From Bacteroidetes bacterium 43-16 (GTDB lineage: Bacteria > Bacteroidota > Bacteroidia > Chitinophagales > Chitinophagaceae): DNA of 64,000 nt. The stretch lies in assembly GCA_001897525.1 (NCBI GenBank), contig MKTB01000009.1, positions 79,771 to 143,770 of the forward strand. The letters run 5' to 3'. Shown here piece by piece: positions 54,738 to 63,940 of the stretch; within the stretch, counting starts at the first letter, position 1; the number at the start of each line of letters is the position of its first letter. The notes beneath the pieces are model-generated. The model was not told where the DNA came from. It saw nothing but the letters and a program-made list of their open reading frames with translations, and made no database searches. A program made the position numbers and the translations under genes.

Positions 54738-54761
54738 AAAGCCATCCCGAAGGATGGCTTT
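54738..54761. terminator. Hairpin in gap
   Basis: AAAGCCATCC/GGATGGCTTT with T-rich 3' side on the plus strand. The GCCATCCT arm also recurs in the direct repeat just before it. Confidence 0.6.
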
Positions 54762-54795
54762 CTTATTATTAGTATGGTGCTTCCACGTAATAAAT

Positions 54796-54876
54796 TACCC
54801 GGTCGCTCCCTTAGCGATAAAATTAGCATTGCGCTTTTTTTAACATCTATACGGACTTTCACCGATACGCCGGGAA
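54796..54876 (-). ncRNA. Candidate structured RNA family, element E2
   Basis: Minus-strand sense: CCCGG/CCGGG outer helix, GCGTA, inner hairpin CGG/CCG with loop TGAAAGT, a variable middle that is longer than in the other copies, AAGGGAGCGA, closing helix. In the gene-poor stretch after the CAU tRNA. Confidence 0.6.
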
Positions 54877-54976
54877 TGTCTGATAGTAAGGGATATACTG
54901 CTAATTTCTTTACTGTAAAGATAATAGATGAAAAGCAAAAAAAAATATAAAATGCCGCATAAAAACCGGATAAAAA

Positions 54977-55038
54977 TGCCCGGTCGCTCCCTTAATGTTT
55001 ATACATTATTAATCGTACTTGCAACGACTCGCCGGGCA
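54977..55038 (-). ncRNA. Candidate structured RNA family, element E3
   Basis: Minus-strand sense: TGCCCGG/CCGGGCA outer helix, GCGAG, inner hairpin TCG/CGA with loop TTGCAAGTA, AAGGGAGCGA, closing helix, then TTTTT. 100 bp from E2, same orientation. Confidence 0.6.
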
Positions 55039-55175
55039 ATAATTAGAACGATTTTCTTGAACGGGGTTTAATATTTATAAACAAATTATTATAAAGTAAT
55101 CGTTTTCTATTTACGTAAATCATCTGGCAGTCTATCATTGTGGCGATATTTTAAGCACAGAGATTAAAAATTACA

Positions 55176-55183
55176 GGAATTCC
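55176..55183 (+). promoter_or_regulatory. Palindrome GGAATTCC upstream of the 55301 gene
   Basis: In the context ACAGGAATTCCAGTATAGG, about 118 bp before the ATG at 55301. Nearly the same 16-nt string, reversed, is found around 55976. Confidence 0.4.
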
Positions 55184-55300
55184 AGTATAGGATTATACAA
55201 TTTGTATATAGACTTTTGCATAGATGATTTTAACACATCATAAATGATCAAACCAAGCATAATTAACTATTTTTATAAGAGCAACATTTATATTAAAGGT

Positions 55301-55570
55301 ATGAGAAAGATTGGAGGGATAATGTTGATTATACTTATGGGGGCCTGTAAACAAATAAACGGGAGTAGCCCGGACTTATACCGTGATTCAGTGGCTGTAA
55401 AGGCTTTAGGCACTGTTTCTGTTTCTATATACAGTGCAGTCGGTGTGAAGAGCCCTAAAAAAATAAGGTGTCAACTGATTATTGAAGCTAAAAAGATCTT
55501 CCCGGAATGTAAAGGGATTGAGAACATAAGGTATGATAGAAATACAGCTTATGCGGAAGTGATCCAATAG
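55301..55570 (+). CDS. Small lipoprotein
   Basis: 89 residues from the ATG at 55301 (MRKIGGIMLIILMGAC, lipobox); an in-frame ATG 19 codons upstream would precede the signal. Mature part of about 73 residues with two further Cys. The only protein gene between the CAU tRNA and the PhyH gene. Unknown function. Confidence 0.65.
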   Translation: MRKIGGIMLIILMGACKQINGSSPDLYRDSVAVKALGTVSVSIYSAVGVKSPKKIRCQLIIEAKKIFPECKGIENIRYDRNTAYAEVIQ

Positions 55571-55580
55571 GACATAAATA

Positions 55581-55610
55581 GAAAACACCATCAATATTGA
55601 TGGTGTTTTC
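55581..55610 (+). terminator. Terminator of the 55301 gene
   Basis: Perfect GAAAACACCATCAAT/ATTGATGGTGTTTTC palindrome 10 bp after the stop, followed by TATTTT. Confidence 0.85.
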
Positions 55611-55701
55611 TATTTTAAAACAGGATAAATCTTTTGAATAAAAGGTTTGGAGTATGTTGACTCCTGATTTATTTTTTATTATAAATTTTAGTTTATAGGT
55701 G

Positions 55702-55752
55702 GCCTGGTTACCTCACTTAAGTTCGATCAGACACTCAATGAGGTGCCAGGCA
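55702..55752 (-). ncRNA. Divergent relative of the E elements (E5)
   Basis: Minus-strand sense: GCCTGG/CCAGGC outer helix and ACCTCA/TGAGGT inner helix, with an AGTGTCTGAT stretch resembling the AGTCTGAT of E4. It lacks the AGCGA segment; membership is uncertain. Confidence 0.4.
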
Positions 55753-55825
55753 TACTCTTTATAATCGTATGATTAGTTCTTTTTGTTGTTTTCTCAATTT
55801 ACAGTGTAGGTGCTAAAGCTAGAAA

Positions 55826-55894
55826 ATGCCTGGTCGCCACCTATTACCTTGTTGTGAGAGATAAGAATCAGACTTTCACTGATACGCCAGGCAT
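55826..55894 (-). ncRNA. Candidate structured RNA family, element E4
   Basis: Minus-strand sense: ATGCCTGG/CCAGGCAT outer helix (a compensatory change relative to CCCGG/CCGGG), GCGTA, inner hairpin ATCAG/CTGAT with loop TGAAAGT, GGTGGCGA, closing helix, TTTT. Confidence 0.6.
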
Positions 55895-55975
55895 AATTTA
55901 AATATATTGATCTGTTTGCTTGTGTGCAATGATTATTTGGCAAAGTTCAGCTTAAAAATTTAAACCTCCTATACT

Positions 55976-55983
55976 GGAATTCC
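55976..55983 (-). promoter_or_regulatory. Palindrome GGAATTCC near E4
   Basis: Context CCTATACTGGAATTCCCTAT; the first 16 nt match the reverse complement of the 55176 site. 82 bp upstream of E4 in E4's transcription sense. Confidence 0.35.
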
Positions 55984-56112
55984 CTATATTTTAGGAATAA
56001 TCTCTCGAGGCATTTTTTTGCCTTAAATATTTAATTTTAAAATATTATATATGTATATTGTTAGTTGCGTATGATCACTACCTGATTGTTTTTTCTTATT
56101 TATAGTGTTTGG

Positions 56113-56138
56113 GCAACGCTGATCATGTATATCGCATT
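56113..56138 (+). promoter_or_regulatory. Two-box promoter of candidate sRNA 2
   Basis: GCAAC at 56113 and GCATT at 56134, 21 nt between starts, as at 40331 and 56677. Confidence 0.55.
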
Positions 56139-56143
56139 ATTCT

Positions 56144-56297
56144 TTTATAAGCGCTAAAACCTACAATATTTTAAAAGTGAACCTTTCGTCTAAAAGATAA
56201 TTTAAAGAAATGTGTCCCTGTCTATCAGGGAAAATATTTTTCATCCTTGTCCTCCCTTGATAATCCATTCCTGGATCAATCTCAGGGAGGTTTTTTT
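56144..56297 (+). ncRNA. Candidate small RNA family, copy 2
   Basis: Begins with CTAAAACCTACAATAT, has a CCCTG/CAGGG hairpin at 56215-56230, and ends in a terminator (56251-56297): CCTCCC/GGGAGG stem, inner ATCCA-TTCC-TGGAT hairpin, seven T. No open frame. 5' end estimated from the promoter. Confidence 0.6.
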
Positions 56298-56676
56298 GTA
56301 ATAAGGTGTAAACTGATTCCCTGTATTGATGCCCATAGAATTTATAGCACATAGCTTACTCTTCTGTTTTGACCTGAAATAGATCATTTATGTTTAAGGG
56401 CCTTTTATGCCGGCCAAAGCATAAAATAGAAGGGAGGCTGAGTACGTGGAAAGATGAATGCTCCCGGGAGTATAAATTATACTGATTGACGGAATAATTT
56501 AGCTTTCAGAAATAAATAGTATAATTATTCTTTTTTGTCCTATTGACTATTGTTTCTTGCTGTAAAATTTAATTTTTTCAAAAAAATAGCTAAAATAGAA
56601 AGCTTTTCGCTTTTTTGATTTTCAAAATATAATATATTAATACTGTATTTATGTTTTCTGATTAAAGTATAGCTAA

Positions 56677-56702
56677 GCAACAAAATACAGCATAGGTGCA
56701 TT
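56677..56702 (+). promoter_or_regulatory. Two-box promoter of candidate sRNA 3
   Basis: GCAAC at 56677 and GCATT at 56698, 21 nt between starts. Confidence 0.55.
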
Positions 56703-56707
56703 ATTAA

Positions 56708-56835
56708 TATCTACATCTTTACAGGTGACCTAAAACCTACATCTCTGTAAGCGTGCATTAAATTTTTGTTTATACTATTCCTCCCCTCCCATTAGCTATT
56801 CCTGGTTATGTGGTGCAAGGGAGGTTTCTTTTTTT
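56708..56835 (+). ncRNA. Candidate small RNA family, copy 3
   Basis: Shares CTAAAACCTACA and the terminator (56785-56835): CCTCCC/GGGAGG with inner CTA-TTCC-TGG hairpin and a T run. Shorter middle than copies 1 and 2. 5' end estimated. Confidence 0.6.
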
Positions 56836-57301
56836 AAGCCAGGTAAATGCCCGCTCTGGGTAAAAGTGAACTTTTAACCAGGGTGAAGAGAGTGAACTAA
56901 CAGGCCATTCCGGGGAATGGCCTGTTAGTTGCCTACTTGTTTAAAAATTTGATGACTTCTTTATTCCGGTTATCCTTAAAAAAAGGCCGGAGCCGAAACA
57001 AGTTCTTTAATGATAGAGAGAAAGGTGTTTAGCAAGCCAATTAATGTATTACATTAATTCTGGTATACGGCGGGCAAATTTCCATCTATTTTGTAAGCTG
57101 TACAATAAGAGAAATCACTCATTTAGGTTGATATATTAAACAAATAAATACTTTGGTATTTAAAGCCCGTTTATAATGAATATTACTTACCCGGTCTTTA
57201 CTACTTAAAAAGCTCAAAAAATAAAATTGTTGATCAAACCCGGTTAGTTTAATTAAATAATGGCCTAATTTGTGTCCTGATCTACAATACTCCTGATTGA
57301 T
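56836..57301. other. Gap with two hairpins
   Basis: CTGGGTAAAAG/CTTTTAACCAG (56856-56881) and a perfect 14-bp stem CTAACAGGCCATTC/GAATGGCCTGTTAG (56898-56929), neither with a clear T run. Otherwise nothing is seen before the PhyH gene. Confidence 0.5.
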
Positions 57302-58051
57302 ATGAAAGACTGGACCAATTATAAAGCAGCACTGGAAGAGAAAGGTTTTACAACCCTTGAAGCTATCTATACCCCTGAAGAAGTTGCAGCTATTATTGAT
57401 GTCATCAACCAGGCAGATCATTCAAAAGAAACCTTTAGGAAATCTGCAGACCTTTTTGCGATCAGGCAGTTTTTGAAAGAAATTCCGGAAGTGTGTCATC
57501 TGATCTTTAATCATAAATTACAGCAACTCATCCGGGAAGTTTTCGGACAGGACTATTTCGTGGTTAAAAGTATTTATTTTGATAAACCTGAAAAGTCAAA
57601 CTGGTATGTTGCCTATCACCAGGACCTTACTATCTCTGTAGATAAGAAAATAGTATTAGAATCCTTTGGCCCCTGGACTATAAAGCAGGGACAATCTGCC
57701 GTTCAGCCTCCGATTGATATATTAGAAAACATATTTACCTTAAGAATTCACCTGGATGATACCGATGCAGATAACGGTGCTTTGAGGGTGATTGAACAAT
57801 CACACCGTAAGAAAATTTACCGTCCTGAAATGCTGGACCGGACACTGGAACAGGAAACAATTTGCCCCGTAAAGAAAGGAGGAATCATGATCATGAAGCC
57901 TTTACTCTTACACAGTTCAGCTCGGAGCACAAATCATAAAAAGCGCAGAGTGATCCATATAGAGTGTTCTAATGTGACCTTGCCCGGATCTTTGAATTGG
58001 GCCGAAAAGCTGGAATTTCCAAAACTTGCTTCAGCAGGCAGTATTATCTGA
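57302..58051 (+). CDS. Phytanoyl-CoA dioxygenase family oxygenase
   Basis: 249 residues. Fe(II)/2-oxoglutarate oxygenase with the iron ligands His106 and Asp108 in YHQDLT and distal His204 in LLLHSSARST, with Arg208 close by for 2-oxoglutarate. Substrate unknown; many relatives hydroxylate small metabolites. Single gene after the RNA-rich region. Confidence 0.9.
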   Translation: MKDWTNYKAALEEKGFTTLEAIYTPEEVAAIIDVINQADHSKETFRKSADLFAIRQFLKEIPEVCHLIFNHKLQQLIREVFGQDYFVVKSIYFDKPEKSNWYVAYHQDLTISVDKKIVLESFGPWTIKQGQSAVQPPIDILENIFTLRIHLDDTDADNGALRVIEQSHRKKIYRPEMLDRTLEQETICPVKKGGIMIMKPLLLHSSARSTNHKKRRVIHIECSNVTLPGSLNWAEKLEFPKLASAGSII

Positions 58052-58163
58052 TCCGGCTGATATCAATCTTTGAAATATGCTAATGTTCATGTATATTTTT
58101 AGTCTTTGATATTACTTACAACAAGATACCTAAACATTTAAAGATCATTAAGGGCTTATAACT

Positions 58164-58171
58164 TATCTTTG
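58164..58171 (+). promoter_or_regulatory. -7 box of prfC
   Basis: TATCTTTG, 18 nt before the ATG at 58190. This implies a very short leader and argues against the TTG at 58169 as start. Confidence 0.65.
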
Positions 58172-58189
58172 CTGCCGAATTATATTTTA

Positions 58190-59776
58190 ATGAAATACCA
58201 GGACGAAATAAACCGCAGGAAGACATTTGCCATTATTGCCCACCCCGATGCAGGTAAAACTACATTGACCGAGAAGTTCTTGCTTTTCGGGGGTGCTATA
58301 CAGGTGGCAGGAGCGGTAAAAAGCAATAAGATTAAAAAAGGAGCCACTTCAGATTTTATGGAAATTGAGCGCCAGAGAGGTATCTCTGTAGCTACTTCTG
58401 TAATGACTTTTGAATATAAAAATACCTTGGTGAACCTATTGGATACACCCGGTCACAAAGATTTTGCGGAAGATACTTACCGGACTTTGACCGCTGTGGA
58501 TTCTGTAATCCTGGTGATCGACGCAGTAAATGGGGTAGAGGAACAAACCCACCGCCTGATGGAGGTATGCCGGATGAGGGATACACCGGTGATCGTGTTT
58601 GTCAATAAAATGGACCGGGATGGTAAGTTTCCTTTTGACCTGATGGACGAAATAGAAAAAGACCTGAATTTACCTTTACATCCATTGACCTGGCCGATCA
58701 ATATGGGCCGGGAGTTTAAAGGTGTATATAACCTTTATGAAAAAAGCTTAAACTTATATTCCCCTAACCAAAAAGGGATAGAAGACAATAGTATTGCAAT
58801 TGAAGACCTGGCAGACCCGGTTCTGGACCAGCGAGTAGGGGCTAAGGATGCCGCACAGTTGCGCGAAGATGTAGATCTGCTCGACGGTGTGTATGGCGAC
58901 CTGGATGTAGCTGCTTACCTGAGCGGGCAGGTAGCACCCGTTTTCTTCGGTTCTGCAGTAAATAATTTCGGGATCAGGGAAATGCTGGATACTTTTGTGC
59001 GGATTGCGCCCAATCCTAAATGCAGGGAAACCACAGAAAGAGAAGTATGTCCCGGTGATGCAAAATTCAGCGGGTTCATCTTTAAGATACATGCCAACCT
59101 TGACCCCCGTCACAGAGACAGGATTGCTTTCCTGAGGGTGTGCTCTGGCAGACTGGAAAGAAATAAGAACTACAAACATGTGCGTTTAGGTAAAGATCTT
59201 AAGTTCAGTAATCCATATACCTTCATGGCACGTAGTAAGGAAATCGTTGATGATGCTTACCCGGGAGATGTGGTAGGTCTGTTTGATACCGGTAACTTTA
59301 AAATCGGGGATACCCTTACCGAAGGAGAAAACTTTATGTTTACCGGCATGCCGAGCTTCTCACCGGAGATGTTCCGCGAGGTGGTGAACAAAGATCCTAT
59401 GAAGACCAAACAGCTGGAAAAAGGTGTTGCCCAGTTGACCGATGAAGGGGTCGCCCAGTTGTTTACCCAGCATGGCGGTAACCGTAAGATCATCGGTTGC
59501 GTGGGAGAACTGCAGTTCGAGGTGATACAATATCGTTTGCTACAGGAGTACGGAGCATCGGTAGATTTTGTCCCGCTGGCATTTTATAAAGCCTGCTGGA
59601 TCACCGGTGACAAGAAAAAGATCGAAGAATTTGTACGCTTCAAACAAGCGAATATAATGGAAGATAAAGACGGAAACCTGGTATACCTGGCACAGAGCGA
59701 ATGGTTCTTAAATACAGAGCGTCAGAATAATCCTGATATAGAATTCCATTTTACAAGTGATTTTAAGAAAGCCTGA
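58190..59776 (+). CDS. prfC: Peptide chain release factor 3
   Basis: 528 residues, the usual RF3 length. GTPase motifs AHPDAGKTT (G1), DTPGHKDF (G3), NKMDRD (G4); the RF3-specific run [23 protein letters not shown]; and the C-terminal [15 protein letters not shown] part. Recycles RF1/RF2 from terminating ribosomes. The ATG at 58190 is used since the -7 box overlaps the earlier TTG. Confidence 0.95.
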   Translation: MKYQDEINRRKTFAIIAHPDAGKTTLTEKFLLFGGAIQVAGAVKSNKIKKGATSDFMEIERQRGISVATSVMTFEYKNTLVNLLDTPGHKDFAEDTYRTLTAVDSVILVIDAVNGVEEQTHRLMEVCRMRDTPVIVFVNKMDRDGKFPFDLMDEIEKDLNLPLHPLTWPINMGREFKGVYNLYEKSLNLYSPNQKGIEDNSIAIEDLADPVLDQRVGAKDAAQLREDVDLLDGVYGDLDVAAYLSGQVAPVFFGSAVNNFGIREMLDTFVRIAPNPKCRETTEREVCPGDAKFSGFIFKIHANLDPRHRDRIAFLRVCSGRLERNKNYKHVRLGKDLKFSNPYTFMARSKEIVDDAYPGDVVGLFDTGNFKIGDTLTEGENFMFTGMPSFSPEMFREVVNKDPMKTKQLEKGVAQLTDEGVAQLFTQHGGNRKIIGCVGELQFEVIQYRLLQEYGASVDFVPLAFYKACWITGDKKKIEEFVRFKQANIMEDKDGNLVYLAQSEWFLNTERQNNPDIEFHFTSDFKKA

Positions 59777-59823
59777 TCGGATTTAGGTTAAAGGCATATA
59801 ATTTTAACTAAAAACCTTTTGAC

Positions 59824-60474
59824 TTGACTTATTCAGAAGCAGCAATAAAAGGAGCGATGTTAGGTTTGTTCATGGCCATTTCGGTCGGACCAACGCTATT
59901 CGCTATTATACGTTATAGTATTCATCATAGTTACAAAGCCGGCCTGGCTTTTGTACTCGGTGTGAGTATCAGTGATGTCATGTATGTTGCTTTGGCCAAC
60001 CTGGCTACACAGTGGATGACCTTCCTGGAAACCCATCAGAAGCCGGTAGGCTATATTGGTTCCGGGCTGTTTATCATAATGGGCTTGTATGGATTGGTCA
60101 AAAAAACTAAGCCTAAAAAGCCGAACCGGGAACAAAAAGATGCTAAGATCAGCCGTGGTGCTTATTTCCAGATCTGGCTGAGTGGCTTTTTGATGAATAG
60201 CTTAAATCCTGGTGTGGTCATTACCTGGGTAGGTGCAGTGGCTTTACTGGCCGGGCCCGCTGTTGAAATATCACACAAGTTTGTACTGTTCGGGGTTTGC
60301 CTGGGACTGGTATTAGGAATAGATTTTCTTAAAGTATTCCTTGCCGATAAGATCCGTCACAAGCTTAACCTCAGGAAGATCATATACATCAATAAAATAA
60401 GCGCAGCCTGTATTTTTGGCCTGGGTATCGTACTGTTGCTGCAAACCTATTTTGGTATTGTAAAAGGACATTAA
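59824..60474 (+). CDS. LysE-family exporter
   Basis: 216 residues from a TTG start, as the family start (IKGAMLGLFMAISVGPTLFAIIRYSI) needs the residues before the first Met. About six hydrophobic helices; exports amino acids or similar small molecules. 47 bp after prfC and 9 bp before the next gene, so probably in one unit with both. Confidence 0.85.
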   Translation: MTYSEAAIKGAMLGLFMAISVGPTLFAIIRYSIHHSYKAGLAFVLGVSISDVMYVALANLATQWMTFLETHQKPVGYIGSGLFIIMGLYGLVKKTKPKKPNREQKDAKISRGAYFQIWLSGFLMNSLNPGVVITWVGAVALLAGPAVEISHKFVLFGVCLGLVLGIDFLKVFLADKIRHKLNLRKIIYINKISAACIFGLGIVLLLQTYFGIVKGH

Positions 60475-60483
60475 AACATTCTG

Positions 60484-61014
60484 ATGAAACGCATTTTCAG
60501 CTTTATATTATTTTTTGTGAGCCTGTCTTCCTTCGCCCAAAGCAAACCGGAATGTGATAGTTTTTTGAATAAAACATTGGCTGTTGAAGCTGCCATGCAG
60601 CAGGTGGAAGACCTGGATTCGCTGATAGAGATAGATTTACACCGCCTTGCAGTATGTGGCTCATGGGACCAGATCGATCAGCAGATCATGAATAAAGAAT
60701 TTCTCCAGGAAATTATAAGTGCTTCCCTGACCGATAAAGGAGCATTCCCGACTTATGCAGAAGTATTTGATGTTTTTGAAAGTATCAGGCAATCAGAACT
60801 CTACCCTTCTGTAAGATTGTCGCAAGAGACCTTTGAAACCCTTTCAGGCAAAACAGTAGACTGGGATAACCTGGAATATGATAAAATAAAGATCATCCTC
60901 ATCACCGAAGAAGAGTTCAATAGCTTCAAAGATTTTCTACTAAATAATAAGTTCGCAGGAGACATCGATTATAATTACCTGCTGGAGCAGTATTACCAAT
61001 CGACAGAAGAATAA
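60484..61014 (+). CDS. Secreted protein of unknown function
   Basis: 176 residues, signal peptide MKRIFSFILFFVSLSSFAQS, then acidic, mostly helical sequence with Cys in KPECDS and LAVCGSW. 9 bp after the LysE gene, so co-transcribed with it. No domain recognised. Confidence 0.75.
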   Translation: MKRIFSFILFFVSLSSFAQSKPECDSFLNKTLAVEAAMQQVEDLDSLIEIDLHRLAVCGSWDQIDQQIMNKEFLQEIISASLTDKGAFPTYAEVFDVFESIRQSELYPSVRLSQETFETLSGKTVDWDNLEYDKIKIILITEEEFNSFKDFLLNNKFAGDIDYNYLLEQYYQSTEE

Positions 61015-61026
61015 ACTGGATTAAAT

Positions 61027-61057
61027 AACAATGCCGGCTGCAAGAGCCGGCATTGTT
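61027..61057. terminator. Terminator between converging genes
   Basis: AACAATGCCGGC/GCCGGCATTGTT hairpin with A/T-rich sides. Confidence 0.88.
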
Positions 61058-61081
61058 ATTATACTATTAGAAAGATTTGGT

Positions 61082-63109
61082 TTATTCAGGAAGATCAAGG
61101 CCCGGCATTTTTGCCTTTGCATTACCTGATTTCAGGTAAACATCAAACCATTGCATCATCCGCAGGTTATAGTCATACCTTGAACCGGAACGCGCATTAC
61201 CATGCCCCTCACCCGGGTAGTAGATCAGGCGCACCGGCAGTTCGGGTTTACGTACCTTTAAGTGGCGGTATAGTTCCATACTTTGCGCAGGATGCACCCT
61301 TGGGTCTTCAGCGCCATGCATGATCAAAATAGGCGTTTGCGCCCTGTCTGCATAATAGATAGGAGAGATCTTAAGTTGTTGTTCCCAGTTATCCCAGATG
61401 TTTCCCCTTTCATGTACCAGGCGCATTTCTGTAGGAATATCACTGGTGCCGAATTTGGAAATATTATTACTGATGCCCACAAACATTACCGAGGCGGCAA
61501 AACGATCAGAGTAGTAAGTACTCATCCAGGCAGAAGCATAGCCGCCATAAGAGCCGCCGGTAACCCCTACACGGTTTTTATCCGCAATACCCTTTTCAAT
61601 CAGGTAATCCACACCATCAACGATATCGTCAAACTCTTTTCCGGCAAGATCTGCCTGGCTGCTGTAAGTAAATTCAGTGCCACGTCCTGTACTACCCCTG
61701 TAATTCGGGTAGAAAACAGCATAACCTTTTGCCGCTCCCATTTGCCCGGGCATAGAGTAGGCCGTCAGCCAGCCGTTAGAGTAATGAGATTCAGGACCGC
61801 CATGTACCACGGTGATCAGTGGAACCCTTGTGCCTGCAACATAGTCAAGAGGATAGATCAGCATACCTTGTATCGTGTACTTGCCATCCCTGGCTTTATA
61901 GGTAATCACTTCCTGCTTGCCGAGTTTTAAGCCTTCCAGCCATTCATTACTTTTCGTCCTTCTTTGCGCCATACCGCCTCTTTTACTATTGTCCAGGGTA
62001 AACAGTTCTGAAGGATGCTCCGGGGTATTGGCCGTATACGCGATCTGCCCGTTCTTATTGATGGAGAAAGAAGTAATATTAGCTACATCAGTTTTATAAA
62101 GATATTGCCTGTTATTGCCGTTGGGCTGAATGGTACCGATGGTGTTACTGGTGCCTTCACTCGATAAAAAGTGAATACTGTTATTCGCCACCCAGTTAAT
62201 TTGTTCCATTTTACCTTTATAACCGCCATCTATAACCGTAGGTTTACCTCCTGTTGCCGGTACGATTAAGAGGGAGCCGTCTGTAGGATCGTTCAGGTCA
62301 TAAGCACCTACCAGGGCAATGTATTTGCTGTCCGGGCTCCAGGTGATCTGTCCCAGTTTACCTTCATTATCCACTTCTGCAATAATGTTCCTGGTATTGG
62401 TGCTGACCACTTTTATTTTCTGGGCCATATAGCTATCATCCACCGAAGAGGTAGGTGCTACCGATACCGCTATTTTACTGCCATCAGGACTCCATTTGAT
62501 CAGGTAAGCAGCACCGTTAATATTCAGTTGTTGCATACTGGATACACCGGCATCAATATTTACTATATAGGCGTTCTGGTCATTATAATCCTCTTCAAAG
62601 AAACGGGGACTATAAGTTAAGGAGGTTTTAGGTTGCTTGCCCTTTTCTGCGCTGATGAAGGCTATGCTGCTGCCATCGGCATTCCAGTTGTAGGTACTTA
62701 TGTTTGAGGTATGTGTAAAGATCTTCTTTGCTTCGCCACCATTAATGCTGATCTCATATAAGGAGTTTGTTTTGTCATTCACTCCTTTACTCAGGAAGGT
62801 GATCGTTCCTTTCTTTGGTCTTATGCTTACCTGGCTCACGCTGGAGCCTGTGAAGAAAGGAATCGTTGTGTTGGTAAGGGTATTCAGTAAATAAAGCTGT
62901 GACTGGCTGAACCCGTTTTCCTTTTTAGGATCTAAAGGCACTGAGAGGGTATAGGCTACATACTTACCGTCTTCAGAAATAGTGCTGCCGGTAACGTTTT
63001 TGATTTGAGCGATCTGCTCCGGGCTTACCTGTGCGAAGCTCTGATGGTTAATGGCTGTCGATAATGTTGTCAGGCTAATGAAACCCGACAAAATAAAATG
63101 CTTAGTCAT
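61082..63109 (-). CDS. S9-family prolyl oligopeptidase-type peptidase
   Basis: 675 residues. Signal peptide, an N-terminal beta-propeller with WD40-like PD40 repeats (WSPDGSKIAVSV, WSPDSKYIALVG), and an alpha/beta-hydrolase domain with Ser520 in GGSYGGYA, Asp602 in GAEDPRVHP and His636 in GEGHGN. Periplasmic dipeptidyl or acylaminoacyl peptidase type. Confidence 0.93.
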   Translation of the reverse strand: MTKHFILSGFISLTTLSTAINHQSFAQVSPEQIAQIKNVTGSTISEDGKYVAYTLSVPLDPKKENGFSQSQLYLLNTLTNTTIPFFTGSSVSQVSIRPKKGTITFLSKGVNDKTNSLYEISINGGEAKKIFTHTSNISTYNWNADGSSIAFISAEKGKQPKTSLTYSPRFFEEDYNDQNAYIVNIDAGVSSMQQLNINGAAYLIKWSPDGSKIAVSVAPTSSVDDSYMAQKIKVVSTNTRNIIAEVDNEGKLGQITWSPDSKYIALVGAYDLNDPTDGSLLIVPATGGKPTVIDGGYKGKMEQINWVANNSIHFLSSEGTSNTIGTIQPNGNNRQYLYKTDVANITSFSINKNGQIAYTANTPEHPSELFTLDNSKRGGMAQRRTKSNEWLEGLKLGKQEVITYKARDGKYTIQGMLIYPLDYVAGTRVPLITVVHGGPESHYSNGWLTAYSMPGQMGAAKGYAVFYPNYRGSTGRGTEFTYSSQADLAGKEFDDIVDGVDYLIEKGIADKNRVGVTGGSYGGYASAWMSTYYSDRFAASVMFVGISNNISKFGTSDIPTEMRLVHERGNIWDNWEQQLKISPIYYADRAQTPILIMHGAEDPRVHPAQSMELYRHLKVRKPELPVRLIYYPGEGHGNARSGSRYDYNLRMMQWFDVYLKSGNAKAKMPGLDLPE

Positions 63110-63578
63110 CTTTTGAGTCTTGTTTGCTGATTATAAAAAATTAAGGGATTAAAAAATTACAGTTGCGGAAGTTACGAAGAATATTTTTCACCTCATTTTT
63201 AACCTGATAATCGGGTTGAGTAGCCATCTTTATGACTCTAATGGCAGTATAGGCAATAATGGTATCCAATCGTGACTTATCTTAATCATGATATGCCTGC
63301 TGTTATATACAATACAGTATAGCCGATGCCTGAATAATAGAGTAGGGGAATTCCATTTATTCCTTACTTCATGTCTTTACTATATAATATAGGTCGTTTG
63401 ATTATAATAGTGAGATAGATGGGGATAATCAAAGGATTCTATCGGAGAATTGCCCTGCTACGATTGTTGAACCATCCTTTTTGCTCCTTTTTAAAATGGA
63501 ATTTTTTGTTTGTAATGCTTGTTATTATTAGGTTTCGAGGTATTATGGATAAATATATTAATTGATGGGTGAAAAAGA
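63110..63578. other. Gap upstream of S9 peptidase and rRNA-type promoters
   Basis: No gene recognised. GGGGAATTCC near 63344-63353 resembles the recurrent palindrome but has no other support. Confidence 0.4.
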
Positions 63579-63611
63579 TTTGGAAAGGTGGGATTAAAGC
63601 GCTTATCTTTG
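63579..63611 (+). promoter_or_regulatory. rRNA-type promoter 1
   Basis: TTTGG at 63579, TATCTTTG at 63604-63611 (21 nt between), then CACTCC. Confidence 0.75.
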
Positions 63612-63722
63612 CACTCCGTTCGAGGGACGGGTAGTTCTTAAAAGATTGGCTGAAAGACAGAGTGGTATTGAGTTTGAGGTGATTTGGCCAAATGATTTTT
63701 CTAAAATAAAGTTTAAAAAACA

Positions 63723-63754
63723 TTTGGTGAGTTGAAAAGGTTAATCTACCTTTG
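63723..63754 (+). promoter_or_regulatory. rRNA-type promoter 2
   Basis: TTTGG at 63723, TACCTTTG at 63747-63754 (20 nt between), then CACTCC. Confidence 0.75.
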
Positions 63755-63837
63755 CACTCCGCTTCTGGAAAGGGGTTAAGTTCTTAAGATACATTGTTGC
63801 AAAGATTAAAACTTTCAAAAAATAATTAAAAAATAAT

Positions 63838-63869
63838 TTTGGTTATTAAAAATAAAGTTTCTACCTTTG
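63838..63869 (+). promoter_or_regulatory. rRNA-type promoter 3
   Basis: TTTGG at 63838, TACCTTTG at 63862-63869 (20 nt between), then CACTCC. The rest of the window after it reads as an rRNA leader; no 16S sequence is reached. Confidence 0.75.
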
Positions 63870-63922
63870 CACTCCACTTCGAAAGAAGGGTGGTTAACAA
63901 AGAGATAGCAAAAGGGAAAATG

Positions 63923-63940
63923 TCCGGTTCGATTCCGGGA
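63923..63940 (+). other. tRNA T-arm-like remnant
   Basis: CCGG-TTCGATT-CCGG looks like a T-arm, but no other tRNA part is present around it. Likely a fossil of a tRNA formerly behind promoter 3. Confidence 0.4.

Noticed and set aside
61283..61930. A 215-codon open frame opposite the S9 peptidase
   Set aside because: Antisense to the catalytic domain with clear conserved motifs; no recognisable protein features of its own.
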